From assembly GCA_965242735.1 (NCBI GenBank), contig OZ251497.1:3224001-3288000 (forward strand): DNA of 64,000 nucleotides, written 5' to 3'. Shown here in pieces: positions 8,566 to 16,115 of the stretch. Numbering within the stretch: position 1 is the first letter of the stretch; each line of letters opens with the position of its first letter. Source of the stretch: G958295645 sp965242735 (GTDB taxonomy: Bacteria; Gemmatimonadota; Gemmatimonadetes; Longimicrobiales; Gaopeijiaceae). Position numbers and translations under genes: made by a program. The notes under the pieces are model-generated. The model was not told where the DNA came from, ran no database searches, and was given only the letters and a program-made list of their open reading frames with translations.

Positions 8566-9130
8566 GACGGTGGTGGGGCGTGAGGCCCTTGCGCCGGACG
8601 GCTTGCCGGTGGCGCGGGGTGGCGTAGCCCTTGTTCGTGTCCCATCCGTAGTCCGGGTAGCGCGCGGCCAAGCGGGTCATCAGGCGGTCGCGGCAGACCT
8701 TGGCCACCACCGAAGCGCAGGCGATCGAGTGGACCCGCGCGTCGCCGCCGACCACTGCTTCGTGGTCCCATTCCAGCCCCCGGACCGGGAGGCCGTCCAC
8801 GACGACGTGGCCGGGCGGGGCCGGAAGCCGGTCCAAGGCGCGTCTCATGGCCAGCGTCGTGGCTCGGAGGATGTTGACGCGGTCGACTTCTCGCGCTGAA
8901 GCCGCGCCGATAGCCAAGGCCAGCGCGCACCGCCGAACCTCCTTCGCGATCTCTTCCCGCTCGCCCGGCGCCAGCGACTTGGAATCCGCCGCTCCCTCGA
9001 CGGCCACGCCCTCTTGCAAAACGACGGCGGCCGCGACCACGGGGCCCGCCAGCGGCCCGCGGCCCACCTCGTCCACGCCCGCGACCTGCGAGACTCCCTG
9101 CGCCCAGAACCGCCGCTCGTACTCGAGCAA
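8492..9130 (-). CDS. rnhB: Ribonuclease HII
   Basis: Removes ribonucleotides from DNA-RNA hybrids. The 212-residue protein carries the metal-binding motif GVDEVGRGPLAGPVVAA (Asp20, Glu21), a second acidic strand VVVDGLPV, and the type II signature IACASVVAKVCRDRLM with its preceding aspartate. The start is TTG, two bases after the rplS stop, so translation is probably coupled. The rplS-rnhB order is seen in many bacteria. The C-terminal tail after RQIALPL overlaps the convergent barrel gene. Confidence 0.97.
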   Translation of the reverse strand: MLEYERRFWAQGVSQVAGVDEVGRGPLAGPVVAAAVVLQEGVAVEGAADSKSLAPGEREEIAKEVRRCALALAIGAASAREVDRVNILRATTLAMRRALDRLPAPPGHVVVDGLPVRGLEWDHEAVVGGDARVHSIACASVVAKVCRDRLMTRLAARYPDYGWDTNKGYATPRHRQAVRRKGLTPHHRLSFGLRQIALPLDADSVAGPPNGP

Positions 9131-9132
9131 GC

Positions 9133-9492
9133 TCAGTTGGGGCGCGGCGTCCGCCGTTCCTTGATGCGCGCGGCCTTCCCGCGCAGCCCGCGCAAGTAGT
9201 AGAGCTTCGCCCGCCGAACGCGGCCGCGCCTCACCACCTCAACGCCGCCGATCGTCGGCGCGTGCACGGGGAAGATGCGTTCCACTCCGATGCCGCCCGA
9301 CAGCTTGCGCACGCGGAACGTCTCGCCCATTCCCGAGCCCCGCCGTCCCAGGCACACGCCTTCGAAGACCTGGATGCGCTCCTTCTGCCCTTCGCGGACC
9401 CGGTAGAGGACCTTGATCGTGTCGCCGGGCCCGAAGTCCGGCAACTCGTTGCGTGGGTGCTCCAGGTCCAGTTGGTGGAGGATGTCCGCCAT
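9133..9492 (-). CDS. rplS: 50S ribosomal protein L19
   Basis: Structural protein at the 30S-50S interface. The 119-residue sequence matches L19 throughout: PDFGPGDTIKV, VREGQKERIQVFEGVCLGR, FRVRKLSGGIGVERIFPVH and the basic tail RRAKLYYLRGLRGKAARIKE. The ATG at 9492 has no in-frame competitor. Usual partners trmD and rpsP are not upstream here; instead a mobile element lies behind its promoter region. rnhB follows immediately. Confidence 0.98.
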   Translation of the reverse strand: MADILHQLDLEHPRNELPDFGPGDTIKVLYRVREGQKERIQVFEGVCLGRRGSGMGETFRVRKLSGGIGVERIFPVHAPTIGGVEVVRRGRVRRAKLYYLRGLRGKAARIKERRTPRPN

Positions 9493-9594
9493 GGCGAGTC
9501 TCCTAGCGCCTTTGCTTCTCTCGATTGCGTTCTTCTGCGTTCTCGGTCGCGCGACAGTCTTGGAAGATAGCCCCGGACGGGCGGCACAGGAAGC

Positions 9595-9609
9595 GCGAGC
9601 GCGCCTGCT
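9595..9609. repeat. 15-bp target-site duplication, left copy
   Basis: The 15 bases GCGAGCGCGCCTGCT abut the left end of the Rpn-carrying mobile unit. They recur without a mismatch at 11162-11176, abutting its right end. Perfect direct repeats exactly at both ends of a segment with inverted termini are the signature of a transposition event. Confidence 0.8.
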
Positions 9610-9723
9610 TGCGCCAATTTAGAAATGTCCGCCCTTACCCAAGTAGAAATGTCCTCTTTCGGGCGACGTTCGGCGGGAGTTCGAACGCGAACCGGGAGAG
9701 GCGGTGATGCGGCAGGTGAGCGA
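9610..9723 (+). repeat. Left terminal inverted repeat of the Rpn unit
   Basis: Contains TTTAGAAATGTCCGCCC and, about 20 bases on, AGTAGAAATGTCC, so the phrase AGAAATGTCC occurs twice inside the end. Such internal repeats are typical transposase-binding sites. The reverse complement of 11046-11161 matches it closely through GTGAGCGA. Beyond that point the left copy continues into a decayed transposase N-terminus and the right copy does not. Confidence 0.8.
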
Positions 9724-9904
9724 GAGGGCGCTGGCGGTGTCGACGGCGGCGGCGCGGCCGAGACCGTCCCATTCAGCCATGGTGGTGTCCCGGCCAAGAC
9801 GACAGAGTTAAGGCGGAGCCGGAGATCGCCCCGGCCGGCTTCGGGAGGCCCGTCCCCGACGACCCCGAAGCAAGCTCGTCCCGCAACGCCGGAGAGACCG
9901 CCGC

Positions 9905-10984
9905 ATGGACCCTGCCGCCGACCCGCCGAGCACGCCCGCGCGGGACCGCCGCCGCCACGACCAGACCTACAAGCGTCTCTTCAACGCGCAAGCCGCCCTC
10001 GCCGCCCTCGTCCGCGACTTCGCCGCCGACGCCTGGGCCCGCGAACTCGACTTCTCGACCCTCGACCCCTTCCCCACCGAGACCGTCAGCCCCGAACTCC
10101 AGCGCCGCTTCTGCGACTGCGCCTGGCGCGTCCGGCTCCACGACGGCCGGTGGGTCGTCTTCCTCTTCGAATTCCAGTCCTCGAAGGACCCCGCCATGGT
10201 CCTCAAGACGCTGCGCTACAGCGAGGCGGCCCACGCCGCCCTGCACGAGCACGAACGCCAGCGCAACCCCGACGGCAGCCTGCCCCTCGTGCTCTCGTTC
10301 GTCGTCTACGCCGGCGCGAGCCCGTGGACCGCCGAGACCACGCTGGCCGGACTGGCGCGCAGGCGAGCGCACCCCGCGGCCCTGGCGCGCGCGCTCGCCG
10401 GACTCGCCACCGCGCACGGCCACAAGGTGCTTGACTTGCGCTCGGCGCTGGCGCAAGACTTGTTGCCGGAGGACAGCGTGCTGCACTGGATCGCGGCGCT
10501 CGAGCAGGACCCGTGGACCAACTTTCCCGCCGTGCACCGCAACATGGCGCGGCAGTGGGACGGCCCGGAACGCCTTGCCGAGCGACAGGCGTTCGCGGAC
10601 TGGACGGACGAGCGGATGCGGGCGGCCGGCGCGCCCGAAGAGATTCGCCACGACGTGCGGCAGCAGATCATCCAACCGAAGGAGGAAGACCAGATGGGCC
10701 AGACCTACACGGAGTGGGCCGAGGGCCACAGGCGCCGCGGCCTCGAACAAGGACTCGAACAAGGGCTCCAGCGGGGCATCGAACGGGGACGGGCGGAGGG
10801 ACGGGCGATGCTGTTGCGCCAAGCCCGCCGACGGTTCGGTGCGGGCGCGGCGCGACGGCTGGAAGAGCGCGTGCGCTCCATGGGCGCCGAGCAACTGGTT
10901 CGGGTCGGAGACGCGGTGGTCGAGTGCGACACCGCCGAGCAACTCCTGGCGGTCGCCGGCGCCGACGCCACGGAGGAGACGTAG
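9905..10984 (+). CDS. Rpn family recombination-promoting nuclease (PD-(D/E)XK transposase-like)
   Basis: A 359-residue protein of the Rpn/YhgA-like family, related to PD-(D/E)XK nucleases and described as promoting RecA-independent recombination in E. coli. The N-terminal domain has HDQTYKRLFN, then VFLFEFQSSKD with the catalytic-type E-x-Q and a following aspartate, and MVLKTLRYSEAA. The C-terminus has a low-complexity GLEQGLEQGLQRGIERGR linker and a helical ARRRFGAGAARRLEERV tail, as in many family members. It is the only complete gene in its mobile unit. The ATG lies beyond the decayed transposase start. Confidence 0.9.
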   Translation: MDPAADPPSTPARDRRRHDQTYKRLFNAQAALAALVRDFAADAWARELDFSTLDPFPTETVSPELQRRFCDCAWRVRLHDGRWVVFLFEFQSSKDPAMVLKTLRYSEAAHAALHEHERQRNPDGSLPLVLSFVVYAGASPWTAETTLAGLARRRAHPAALARALAGLATAHGHKVLDLRSALAQDLLPEDSVLHWIAALEQDPWTNFPAVHRNMARQWDGPERLAERQAFADWTDERMRAAGAPEEIRHDVRQQIIQPKEEDQMGQTYTEWAEGHRRRGLEQGLEQGLQRGIERGRAEGRAMLLRQARRRFGAGAARRLEERVRSMGAEQLVRVGDAVVECDTAEQLLAVAGADATEET

Positions 10985-11045
10985 GGGCCACTCCGACCAC
11001 AGCGACGCCGGGGGGCGGCGGCAGACGCTCGACGGCGGCGCCCCT

Positions 11046-11161
11046 TCGCTCACCTGCCGCATCACCGCCTCTCCCGGTCGCGTTCGAACTCCCGCCGAAC
11101 GTCGCCCGAAAGAGGACATTTCTACTTGGGTAAGGGCGGACATTTCTAAAGTGGCGCGACA
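11046..11161 (-). repeat. Right terminal inverted repeat of the Rpn unit
   Basis: Read on the minus strand from 11161 it begins TGTCGCGCCACTTTAGAAAT and repeats the left end with only small gaps. The outer tip is better preserved than the left one and matches the solo end at 15882, which begins TGTCGCACCAG. The 15-bp target duplication follows directly at 11162-11176. Confidence 0.8.
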
Positions 11162-11176
11162 GCGAGCGCGCCTGCT
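11162..11176. repeat. 15-bp target-site duplication, right copy
   Basis: Identical to 9595-9609 and immediately adjacent to the right end of the mobile unit. Confidence 0.8.
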
Positions 11177-11327
11177 GCCCGTGCATCGACAATCAGGATT
11201 GCCGCTTTTGACCGTGGCCCGAGCGGCGGATTTGGCGGGGCGGCTGGGCCGAGCCGGCCGTCGCCCGTCGGCGCGCAGCGCGTCCCCGTCGTCACATGCG
11301 GCGCGGGCCGTCCGGGGCCCGTCGCCG

Positions 11328-13607
11328 TCAGCGCGCGGCGCCTCCGCTCGCCCCGGACGCGGCTCGGCCGAAGAGCCCTCTCGCTTCGGCCCCGAGGCGG
11401 AACCGGCGCTCGACGAATCCCTGCCATCCATCGGGCCGCGCGTCGAACACGTTGTCGACTCCAGCGATCAGGGCGAAATGCCGCCCGGCCTCCAGCGCCG
11501 CCCCCAGGTCCAGGGCCGCGAACCGTCCCTGGGCGCCAACGCGGGCGAGACTGCCTGCCGGGCCGATTCCCACGATCGGCGCCTCGCCCGAGAAATGGGC
11601 GGTGGCATCGAGCCGCACCGGGCCGGCCGCCCAGGCCGCCCGAACGCGCCCCGAGTGCTTGGCCTGCCGATCCAGCGGGACGTCGGGTTGGCGGGAACGG
11701 GCGTCCAAGTACGCGTAGGAGACGGCGACCTCTCCCTTGCCGGCGACCATGCGCAAGTCGAGTTCGAACCCGCGGGTGACGGCGTCCGCGACGTTGCGCG
11801 GCGAGTAGATCGCCAGCCCGCTGGGCGCGTGTCCCACGAGTCCGGACTCGATCAGGTTCTCGATTCGGTTGGCGAAGACCTCGACGTGCGCGCCGACGCT
11901 GGCGGACGGGCGCCACTCCACGCCTCCCGAGAGATTCCACGACCGCTCGGGCTCCAGACCGGCGAAGCCCCTCAGCATGTACCCGCCGCCCAGGTTCACG
12001 AAGTTCCACGCCAGCTCCTTGAACGACGGCGCCCGGAAGCCTCGCGCCACGGCGCCCCGCAATCGAACCCCGTTCCCGATCGCGACGACGGCGCCCAGGG
12101 AAGGGGACGCCGTGGACCCCCAGCGGCTGTTGCGGGTGATCCGGGCGCCTGCGGTCACGACCGTCGCGCCGGCTCCTCCGGGCGCGCCCGTCGCCGCCGA
12201 ACGCTCCGTGCCGCCCAGATGCCAAGCGTCCTGCACGAACAGTTCGATCTGCCGGTCCTCTGCCCTGTCTTCCAACAGCTTCTCCGGCGAGCGAATCCCG
12301 CGCCACGCGCCTTCCGCGCCGACGTCGAAGTGGTGGCCGCCCCACGTCGCCGACCAGCCTGCCGCCGCCTTGGCCAAGCGTTCCTGCTGCTCGGGGGCGC
12401 CGCTCCCGGCGACGGGCGCGCTTCCCCGGGCGCTTCGGTACAGGTGGTCGTAATCGTGGGCAAAGAAGCGCCCGGTCCATTCGCCGCGCCCCGTACGGCG
12501 CCGAACCTCGATCCACGCGGCGGCACCGGTGTTGTCGTTGAAGCCCGAGAAACCGGCGCCCACGGGCCAGCGCTGGCGTTCGCGCAGGAGGCTCGCGTCG
12601 CCCCGCACCGCCCAGTCGCCGCTCGCGAAGCGCAGGCTCGACCGCAGGTCCCACACTCGGGCAAGCGCGCCTGATCGGTCGGCGACCCCCGCCACTTGGT
12701 CCTCCTGCCGCCAGCTTCCGCTCACCCGGTAGGAGATCGTGCGTCCGGGCGTGAGCCTGCCGCCTCCGCTCGCCGCCGCCTCCGCCTCGCGCCTGCCCGC
12801 GCCTCCCGACGACGCGCGAGCGTCCACCCGAAAGCCCGGCGCCGGCGCGCGGGTGACCAAGTTCACGACGCCGCCCATCGCGTCGGAGCCGTACAGCGAC
12901 GACAGAGGCCCCTTGACGACTTCGATTCGGTCGATCCCGGTCGCCGACATTCGGCTCAAGTCGCGGTTCTCGATCAGCGCGCCGCCGGTCGGCTGCCCGT
13001 CCAGCAGGACCAGCACCCGCGGCCCGCCGATGCCGCGGATCGAAATCTGCGACCCCGTCGGCGTCCCGCGGGCGACCTGCACGCCTGCCAGCCGCGCAAG
13101 AAGACGGTCGGCGGAAGCGGCCCCGGCCGCGCGGATCTCCGCCGCGTCCACGCTTTCCACATGGAGCGCGACCTCGGACCGCCGCCACGGCCGCCCGCCG
13201 GCGGTAACGACGATCTCGTCGAGCGCCAGCGGATCGCGCGCAAGGACGATCCGCCACCCTTCGGCCGTCGCCTCTTCCCAGGACAGTGCGCGGGTCCGGT
13301 ATCCCAGCGCCGTCGCCTCGACCGTTCCGCCCGGTCCCCAGGACGCCTCCGGCTCGAACCAGCCGCGGGCGTCGGCGATCGCCGCGGCCGAACGAACTCC
13401 GCCGGACCCCGTCCAGGTCACCGCCGCCGCCGGCACCGCAACGCCAGTCTCCCGCTCCGTCACACGTCCCCGAACCTCGGCCGCCGACTTCAGGCGTTGC
13501 TCCAGGCCGTCGGCCGGAACGACCGCGCCCGCCCAAACCGCTGCCCCCCATCCCGCGAAAACGGCCCGGCGGACGGCGCAACGCACCCGCGCGCCGCCGG
13601 CTCTCAT
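11328..13607 (-). CDS. TonB-dependent outer-membrane receptor (heme/cobamide type, inferred)
   Basis: A 759-residue outer-membrane transporter powered by TonB-ExbB-ExbD. After the signal peptide comes a carboxypeptidase-regulatory-like domain, then a TonB box-like DEIVVTAGGR. The plug holds GTPTGSQISIRGIGGPRVLVL and RIEVVKGPLSSLYGSDAMGG, and the barrel ends in an aromatic strand. ATG overlaps the stop of the HmuY-like gene (ATGA), so the two are translationally coupled. HmuY-type partners usually feed heme or similar ligands to such receptors, and the third gene is CbiX-like. The substrate is therefore probably a metal-tetrapyrrole; this is inferred from context. Confidence 0.92.
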   Translation of the reverse strand: MRAGGARVRCAVRRAVFAGWGAAVWAGAVVPADGLEQRLKSAAEVRGRVTERETGVAVPAAAVTWTGSGGVRSAAAIADARGWFEPEASWGPGGTVEATALGYRTRALSWEEATAEGWRIVLARDPLALDEIVVTAGGRPWRRSEVALHVESVDAAEIRAAGAASADRLLARLAGVQVARGTPTGSQISIRGIGGPRVLVLLDGQPTGGALIENRDLSRMSATGIDRIEVVKGPLSSLYGSDAMGGVVNLVTRAPAPGFRVDARASSGGAGRREAEAAASGGGRLTPGRTISYRVSGSWRQEDQVAGVADRSGALARVWDLRSSLRFASGDWAVRGDASLLRERQRWPVGAGFSGFNDNTGAAAWIEVRRRTGRGEWTGRFFAHDYDHLYRSARGSAPVAGSGAPEQQERLAKAAAGWSATWGGHHFDVGAEGAWRGIRSPEKLLEDRAEDRQIELFVQDAWHLGGTERSAATGAPGGAGATVVTAGARITRNSRWGSTASPSLGAVVAIGNGVRLRGAVARGFRAPSFKELAWNFVNLGGGYMLRGFAGLEPERSWNLSGGVEWRPSASVGAHVEVFANRIENLIESGLVGHAPSGLAIYSPRNVADAVTRGFELDLRMVAGKGEVAVSYAYLDARSRQPDVPLDRQAKHSGRVRAAWAAGPVRLDATAHFSGEAPIVGIGPAGSLARVGAQGRFAALDLGAALEAGRHFALIAGVDNVFDARPDGWQGFVERRFRLGAEARGLFGRAASGASGGAAR

Positions 13608-14692
13608 CGAAGTTGCAGGAACCTCACCGTGGGGAAGCCCGACGCGCCGTCCTCCTTGTAGTAGCTGGTGAGCTGGACCTTCCAGACCTCTTCGCCGGCC
13701 CGCACCAGGAAGACGTTGTAGGTCGGCCACAACCGGCTGCCGCCCTGGATGTCGTACCAGAAGGTTCCGCTCGCGTCGTCCACGGTCGCCGGGAACGCCC
13801 CGCCGATCGCCGACAGAAAGCCTCCGTACTTGGGCGCGTCGGCGGCCGTCGTCAGCGCCGTGAAGTCCTCGGCGGCGCCGAGCGGGAAGGTTCCCGCGTT
13901 GCAGTCCGCATTCACGTCGATGGCCGGCACCGGCGTCGTTCCGATGTCCCATGCGCAGGCGCCGGGTCCCTGCACCTCTGCGGGCCCGAGCGCCCTGCCG
14001 CCGCGGAAGTCGACGTATCCCGGCCCTCGCGTCAAGTCCACCGCAACGGTGTCAGCTTCGCCCAAGACGCCCTCCGGGTCCTGCCGCCGATACTCCACGA
14101 CGAGTCCCACGGGCCTCCGCCCCTGCATGGTCAGGCTCTTCACCCGGAAGACCGCATGGCCTCGGCCGGAGCCCTCCCGGACCTTCCACGCCGCGCCGGG
14201 GTTGGCCACTATCGTGCCCGCCCTGCCGTCGAACCGGAACCAACTGGCCCCGGCGTCGGGCGCCACGTCGTCTTCCACGAAGGTGGCGCCGGCCACGTCG
14301 TCCACGGTGACGGCCTGAAAGGCGCTGTCGCCGTCGGCCTCGCCGAGGGCCGCGACCTGTTCCTTGGTCAGCGCCGAATGGTTGCCGAGGTTCGCCCCCA
14401 TGACCGATCCCGGGCCGCTGACGCCGCCGTTGAGGCGCACGTTGAAGCGCAGGAAGCTCATGTGCCATGCGGTGGAGGTGTCCGCGCCGGGCGCGGTCAC
14501 CAGTCTGCCGTCCGTCAAATTCAGGTAGGCGGCCTCGCCCGACGAGGAAGCGTCGATGGTGATCACGCCTTCCTCGAAGGTGCGTCCGGACGGGGCCACG
14601 GTGTCCTCGCATGCGGACGAAAGGAAGGGAACAACGGCCGCGACCGCCAAGGCCGCCGCAGGACGGAACCGAGTTTTCTTGTACATGTCCAT
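13604..14692 (-). CDS. HmuY-like surface lipoprotein
   Basis: A 362-residue lipoprotein; the signal ends LSSAC, with Cys28 lipidated. The mature part has the HmuY-family layout: an early ATSSSGE-like strand, AAYLNLTDG, TAWHMSFLRFNVRLNGG, and a C-terminal YNVFLVRAGEEVWKVQLTSYY followed by GASGFPTVRF. In Porphyromonas gingivalis HmuY captures heme and hands it to a TonB receptor; here the receptor is the next gene. The ligand-binding residues cannot be checked by eye. Translation starts at MDMYKK or six bases later at MYKK, about seven bases after the CbiX-like stop. Confidence 0.85.
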   Translation of the reverse strand: MDMYKKTRFRPAAALAVAAVVPFLSSACEDTVAPSGRTFEEGVITIDASSSGEAAYLNLTDGRLVTAPGADTSTAWHMSFLRFNVRLNGGVSGPGSVMGANLGNHSALTKEQVAALGEADGDSAFQAVTVDDVAGATFVEDDVAPDAGASWFRFDGRAGTIVANPGAAWKVREGSGRGHAVFRVKSLTMQGRRPVGLVVEYRRQDPEGVLGEADTVAVDLTRGPGYVDFRGGRALGPAEVQGPGACAWDIGTTPVPAIDVNADCNAGTFPLGAAEDFTALTTAADAPKYGGFLSAIGGAFPATVDDASGTFWYDIQGGSRLWPTYNVFLVRAGEEVWKVQLTSYYKEDGASGFPTVRFLQLR

Positions 14693-14699
14693 GGTGCGC

Positions 14700-15836
14700 T
14701 CATCTTGATGGATATGGGTTTGCGCCCTCGTGCCGGGCGTCGGCCAGGGCGCAGGGAGCGAGCGGCGACGGCAAGCCGGCCGAGCAAAAGCGCTCGTTGG
14801 CCCGTTCGGCGATCCACTCGGTGATCAAGGGATGGGGGAGCAGGGCGGGACCGCTCTCGTACGCGAGTCCGTCGAGCACCTCCGCGTAGGGGCCGAAGCC
14901 GTAGAGCCGGTAGGGCAGCACGACGACGCGACCGTGCCGCTCTCGCATCTCCTTCACGGCCGTCCGGATCTCGTCTTCCGCGACCGCCCTCGGCTCGGCC
15001 CAGTCCTCGCGCAGGGCGGTCGCCCGCACCTCCGCGTGCCCGGCCGCCCTCAACTTGTCCGCGTCGCGCTCCATTGCGGCGAGCAGCTGGGCGTTCTCGT
15101 GTTCGGCGCCCATGCCGTGCGCCACCAAAAGCACCCCGGCCCTGCGGTCGGGCGCGGCGGCCGCCGCCCGGTCCCCCAAGATGCCTGCGACGGCACCGGA
15201 GCCCGCCAAGCCGTCCGAGTCCAGAAGGACCCTCGCTTCGATGACCAGCGGCTCGAGGTCCGTTCCGGGGACCATCCGGTGCCCGACAATGCCCAAGCGC
15301 GGAGCGTCGGAGCGCAGGCCGAAGAGGTACTGGGTCTGGTGGAGAAACGAGGCGCCGGACAGAAAAAGACGGACGACGGCCACGGCGTTCACGCCTTGCG
15401 CCGAAAGGCTGTCCATCGCGGCCTGCAACGTGCGGGGGTCCGCCATCCCGAAGGCGACCGCGAGGGGGACGCGCGTCCGGAGCGGAGCGACGGCGTCGGC
15501 CACGGCGGCGTTCCACTCCGGTCCGGCGCCGTGAGCCATGACGAGCACGCCGGCAGCGGGGGCGGTGACAGCAGGGGACGGCGGCGGCTCGGCGAGGGGA
15601 GCAGAAGCGGGGACGACGGCGCAGCCAGCTGCGGCAAGAGGGCCCAGAACAGCCAGGAGGAAGCGCGGGCGAGCAGGCGCCGGGCGGTTGCGCGCACGAC
15701 GCCGCGAAGGCCAGGCGCCGAGGAAGAACCGGGCGGTTCGTGTCCGGCGCTGGTTCGTGTTCGGCACTGGAGGGACTGGCTGTGGTCTTGGGGAGGACGC
15801 TCGCAGGCGAGCAAAAAGCTCCGAAATATCCGCCAA
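14700..15836 (-). CDS. CbiX-like sirohydrochlorin chelatase homologue with lipoprotein signal
   Basis: A 378-residue protein with two CbiX-type halves behind a lipoprotein-like signal, FLLAVLGPLAAAGC. The first half has VLVMAHGAG and the later histidine in SGASFLHQTQYLFG, matching the two metal-binding histidines of the family. The second half keeps VLLVAHGMG but has VVLPYRLYGFGPY where the second histidine would be, so it looks degenerate. Classical CbiX inserts cobalt into sirohydrochlorin in the cytoplasm; an exported copy would act in the periplasm. It begins the operon with the HmuY-like and receptor genes. The true start may be a GTG near 15772, which would shorten the N-terminus. Confidence 0.82.
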   Translation of the reverse strand: MADISELFARLRASSPRPQPVPPVPNTNQRRTRTARFFLGAWPSRRRARNRPAPARPRFLLAVLGPLAAAGCAVVPASAPLAEPPPSPAVTAPAAGVLVMAHGAGPEWNAAVADAVAPLRTRVPLAVAFGMADPRTLQAAMDSLSAQGVNAVAVVRLFLSGASFLHQTQYLFGLRSDAPRLGIVGHRMVPGTDLEPLVIEARVLLDSDGLAGSGAVAGILGDRAAAAAPDRRAGVLLVAHGMGAEHENAQLLAAMERDADKLRAAGHAEVRATALREDWAEPRAVAEDEIRTAVKEMRERHGRVVVLPYRLYGFGPYAEVLDGLAYESGPALLPHPLITEWIAERANERFCSAGLPSPLAPCALADARHEGANPYPSR

Positions 15837-15881
15837 AGCGGGAGGGCGTCAAGGAAGGAGCAGACGCGCCATGTCGCACCA

Positions 15882-16023
15882 GTTTAGAAATGTCCGCCCT
15901 TGCCCAAGTAGAAATGTCCTCTTTCGGGCGACGTTCGGCGGGAGTTCGAACGCGATCCGGGAGAGGAGCGAATGGAGTTGAGCCTGAAGGAGCGGGACCG
16001 CATGGCGGTGATGCGGCAGGTGA
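15882..16023 (+). mobile_element. Solo end of the same insertion sequence, with transposase start
   Basis: Begins TGTCGCACCAGTTTAGAAAT and shares nearly all of the ends of the Rpn unit, including the doubled AGAAATGTCC. Unlike those ends it retains a complete transposase opening at 15972, MELSLKERDRMAVMRQV, before the similarity stops. The two ends of the Rpn unit share a deletion of about 39 bases at this point, so they derive from one shortened ancestor. No right end and no transposase body are visible nearby. It sits just past the restriction-modification pair. Confidence 0.75.
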
Positions 16024-16064
16024 CGCCGGCGCGGAGTTCGACTTGGCCTGGCGTCTGGGCTGAG

Positions 16065-16079
16065 CCCCCCCCCCCCCCC
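16065..16079. repeat. Run of fifteen cytosines
   Basis: A C15 homopolymer lies 37 bases beyond the 3' end of the adenine methyltransferase gene, at the junction with the insertion-sequence remnant. It is outside any gene I accept. Such runs slip in replication and in sequencing, so its exact length is uncertain. Confidence 0.9.
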
Positions 16080-16115
16080 GCGCGCAAGCCGTCGCCGGCC
16101 AGTGCGCGGCGCGTT

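Larger units (their letters stand above)
9610..11161 (+). mobile_element. IS-derived mobile unit carrying an Rpn nuclease
   Basis: A 1552-bp unit that begins 5'-TG and ends CA-3'. Its two ends are inverted copies of about 115 bp (9610-9723 and 11046-11161). They differ mainly by a three-base gap near the tip and a one-base gap inside. A perfect 15-bp direct repeat flanks it. The ends match the left end of an insertion sequence seen again at 15882-16023. They include the start of a transposase reading MRQVSERALAVSTAAA, which resembles IS1202/ISNCY-type transposases. No intact transposase is inside; the only gene is the Rpn-type nuclease. It was therefore probably mobilised in trans. Confidence 0.75.

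Noticed and set aside
16065..16079. Phase-variable C15 tract controlling the adenine methyltransferase
   Set aside because: The run lies 37 bases beyond the methyltransferase stop and not in its promoter, so slippage would not change the protein or its initiation.
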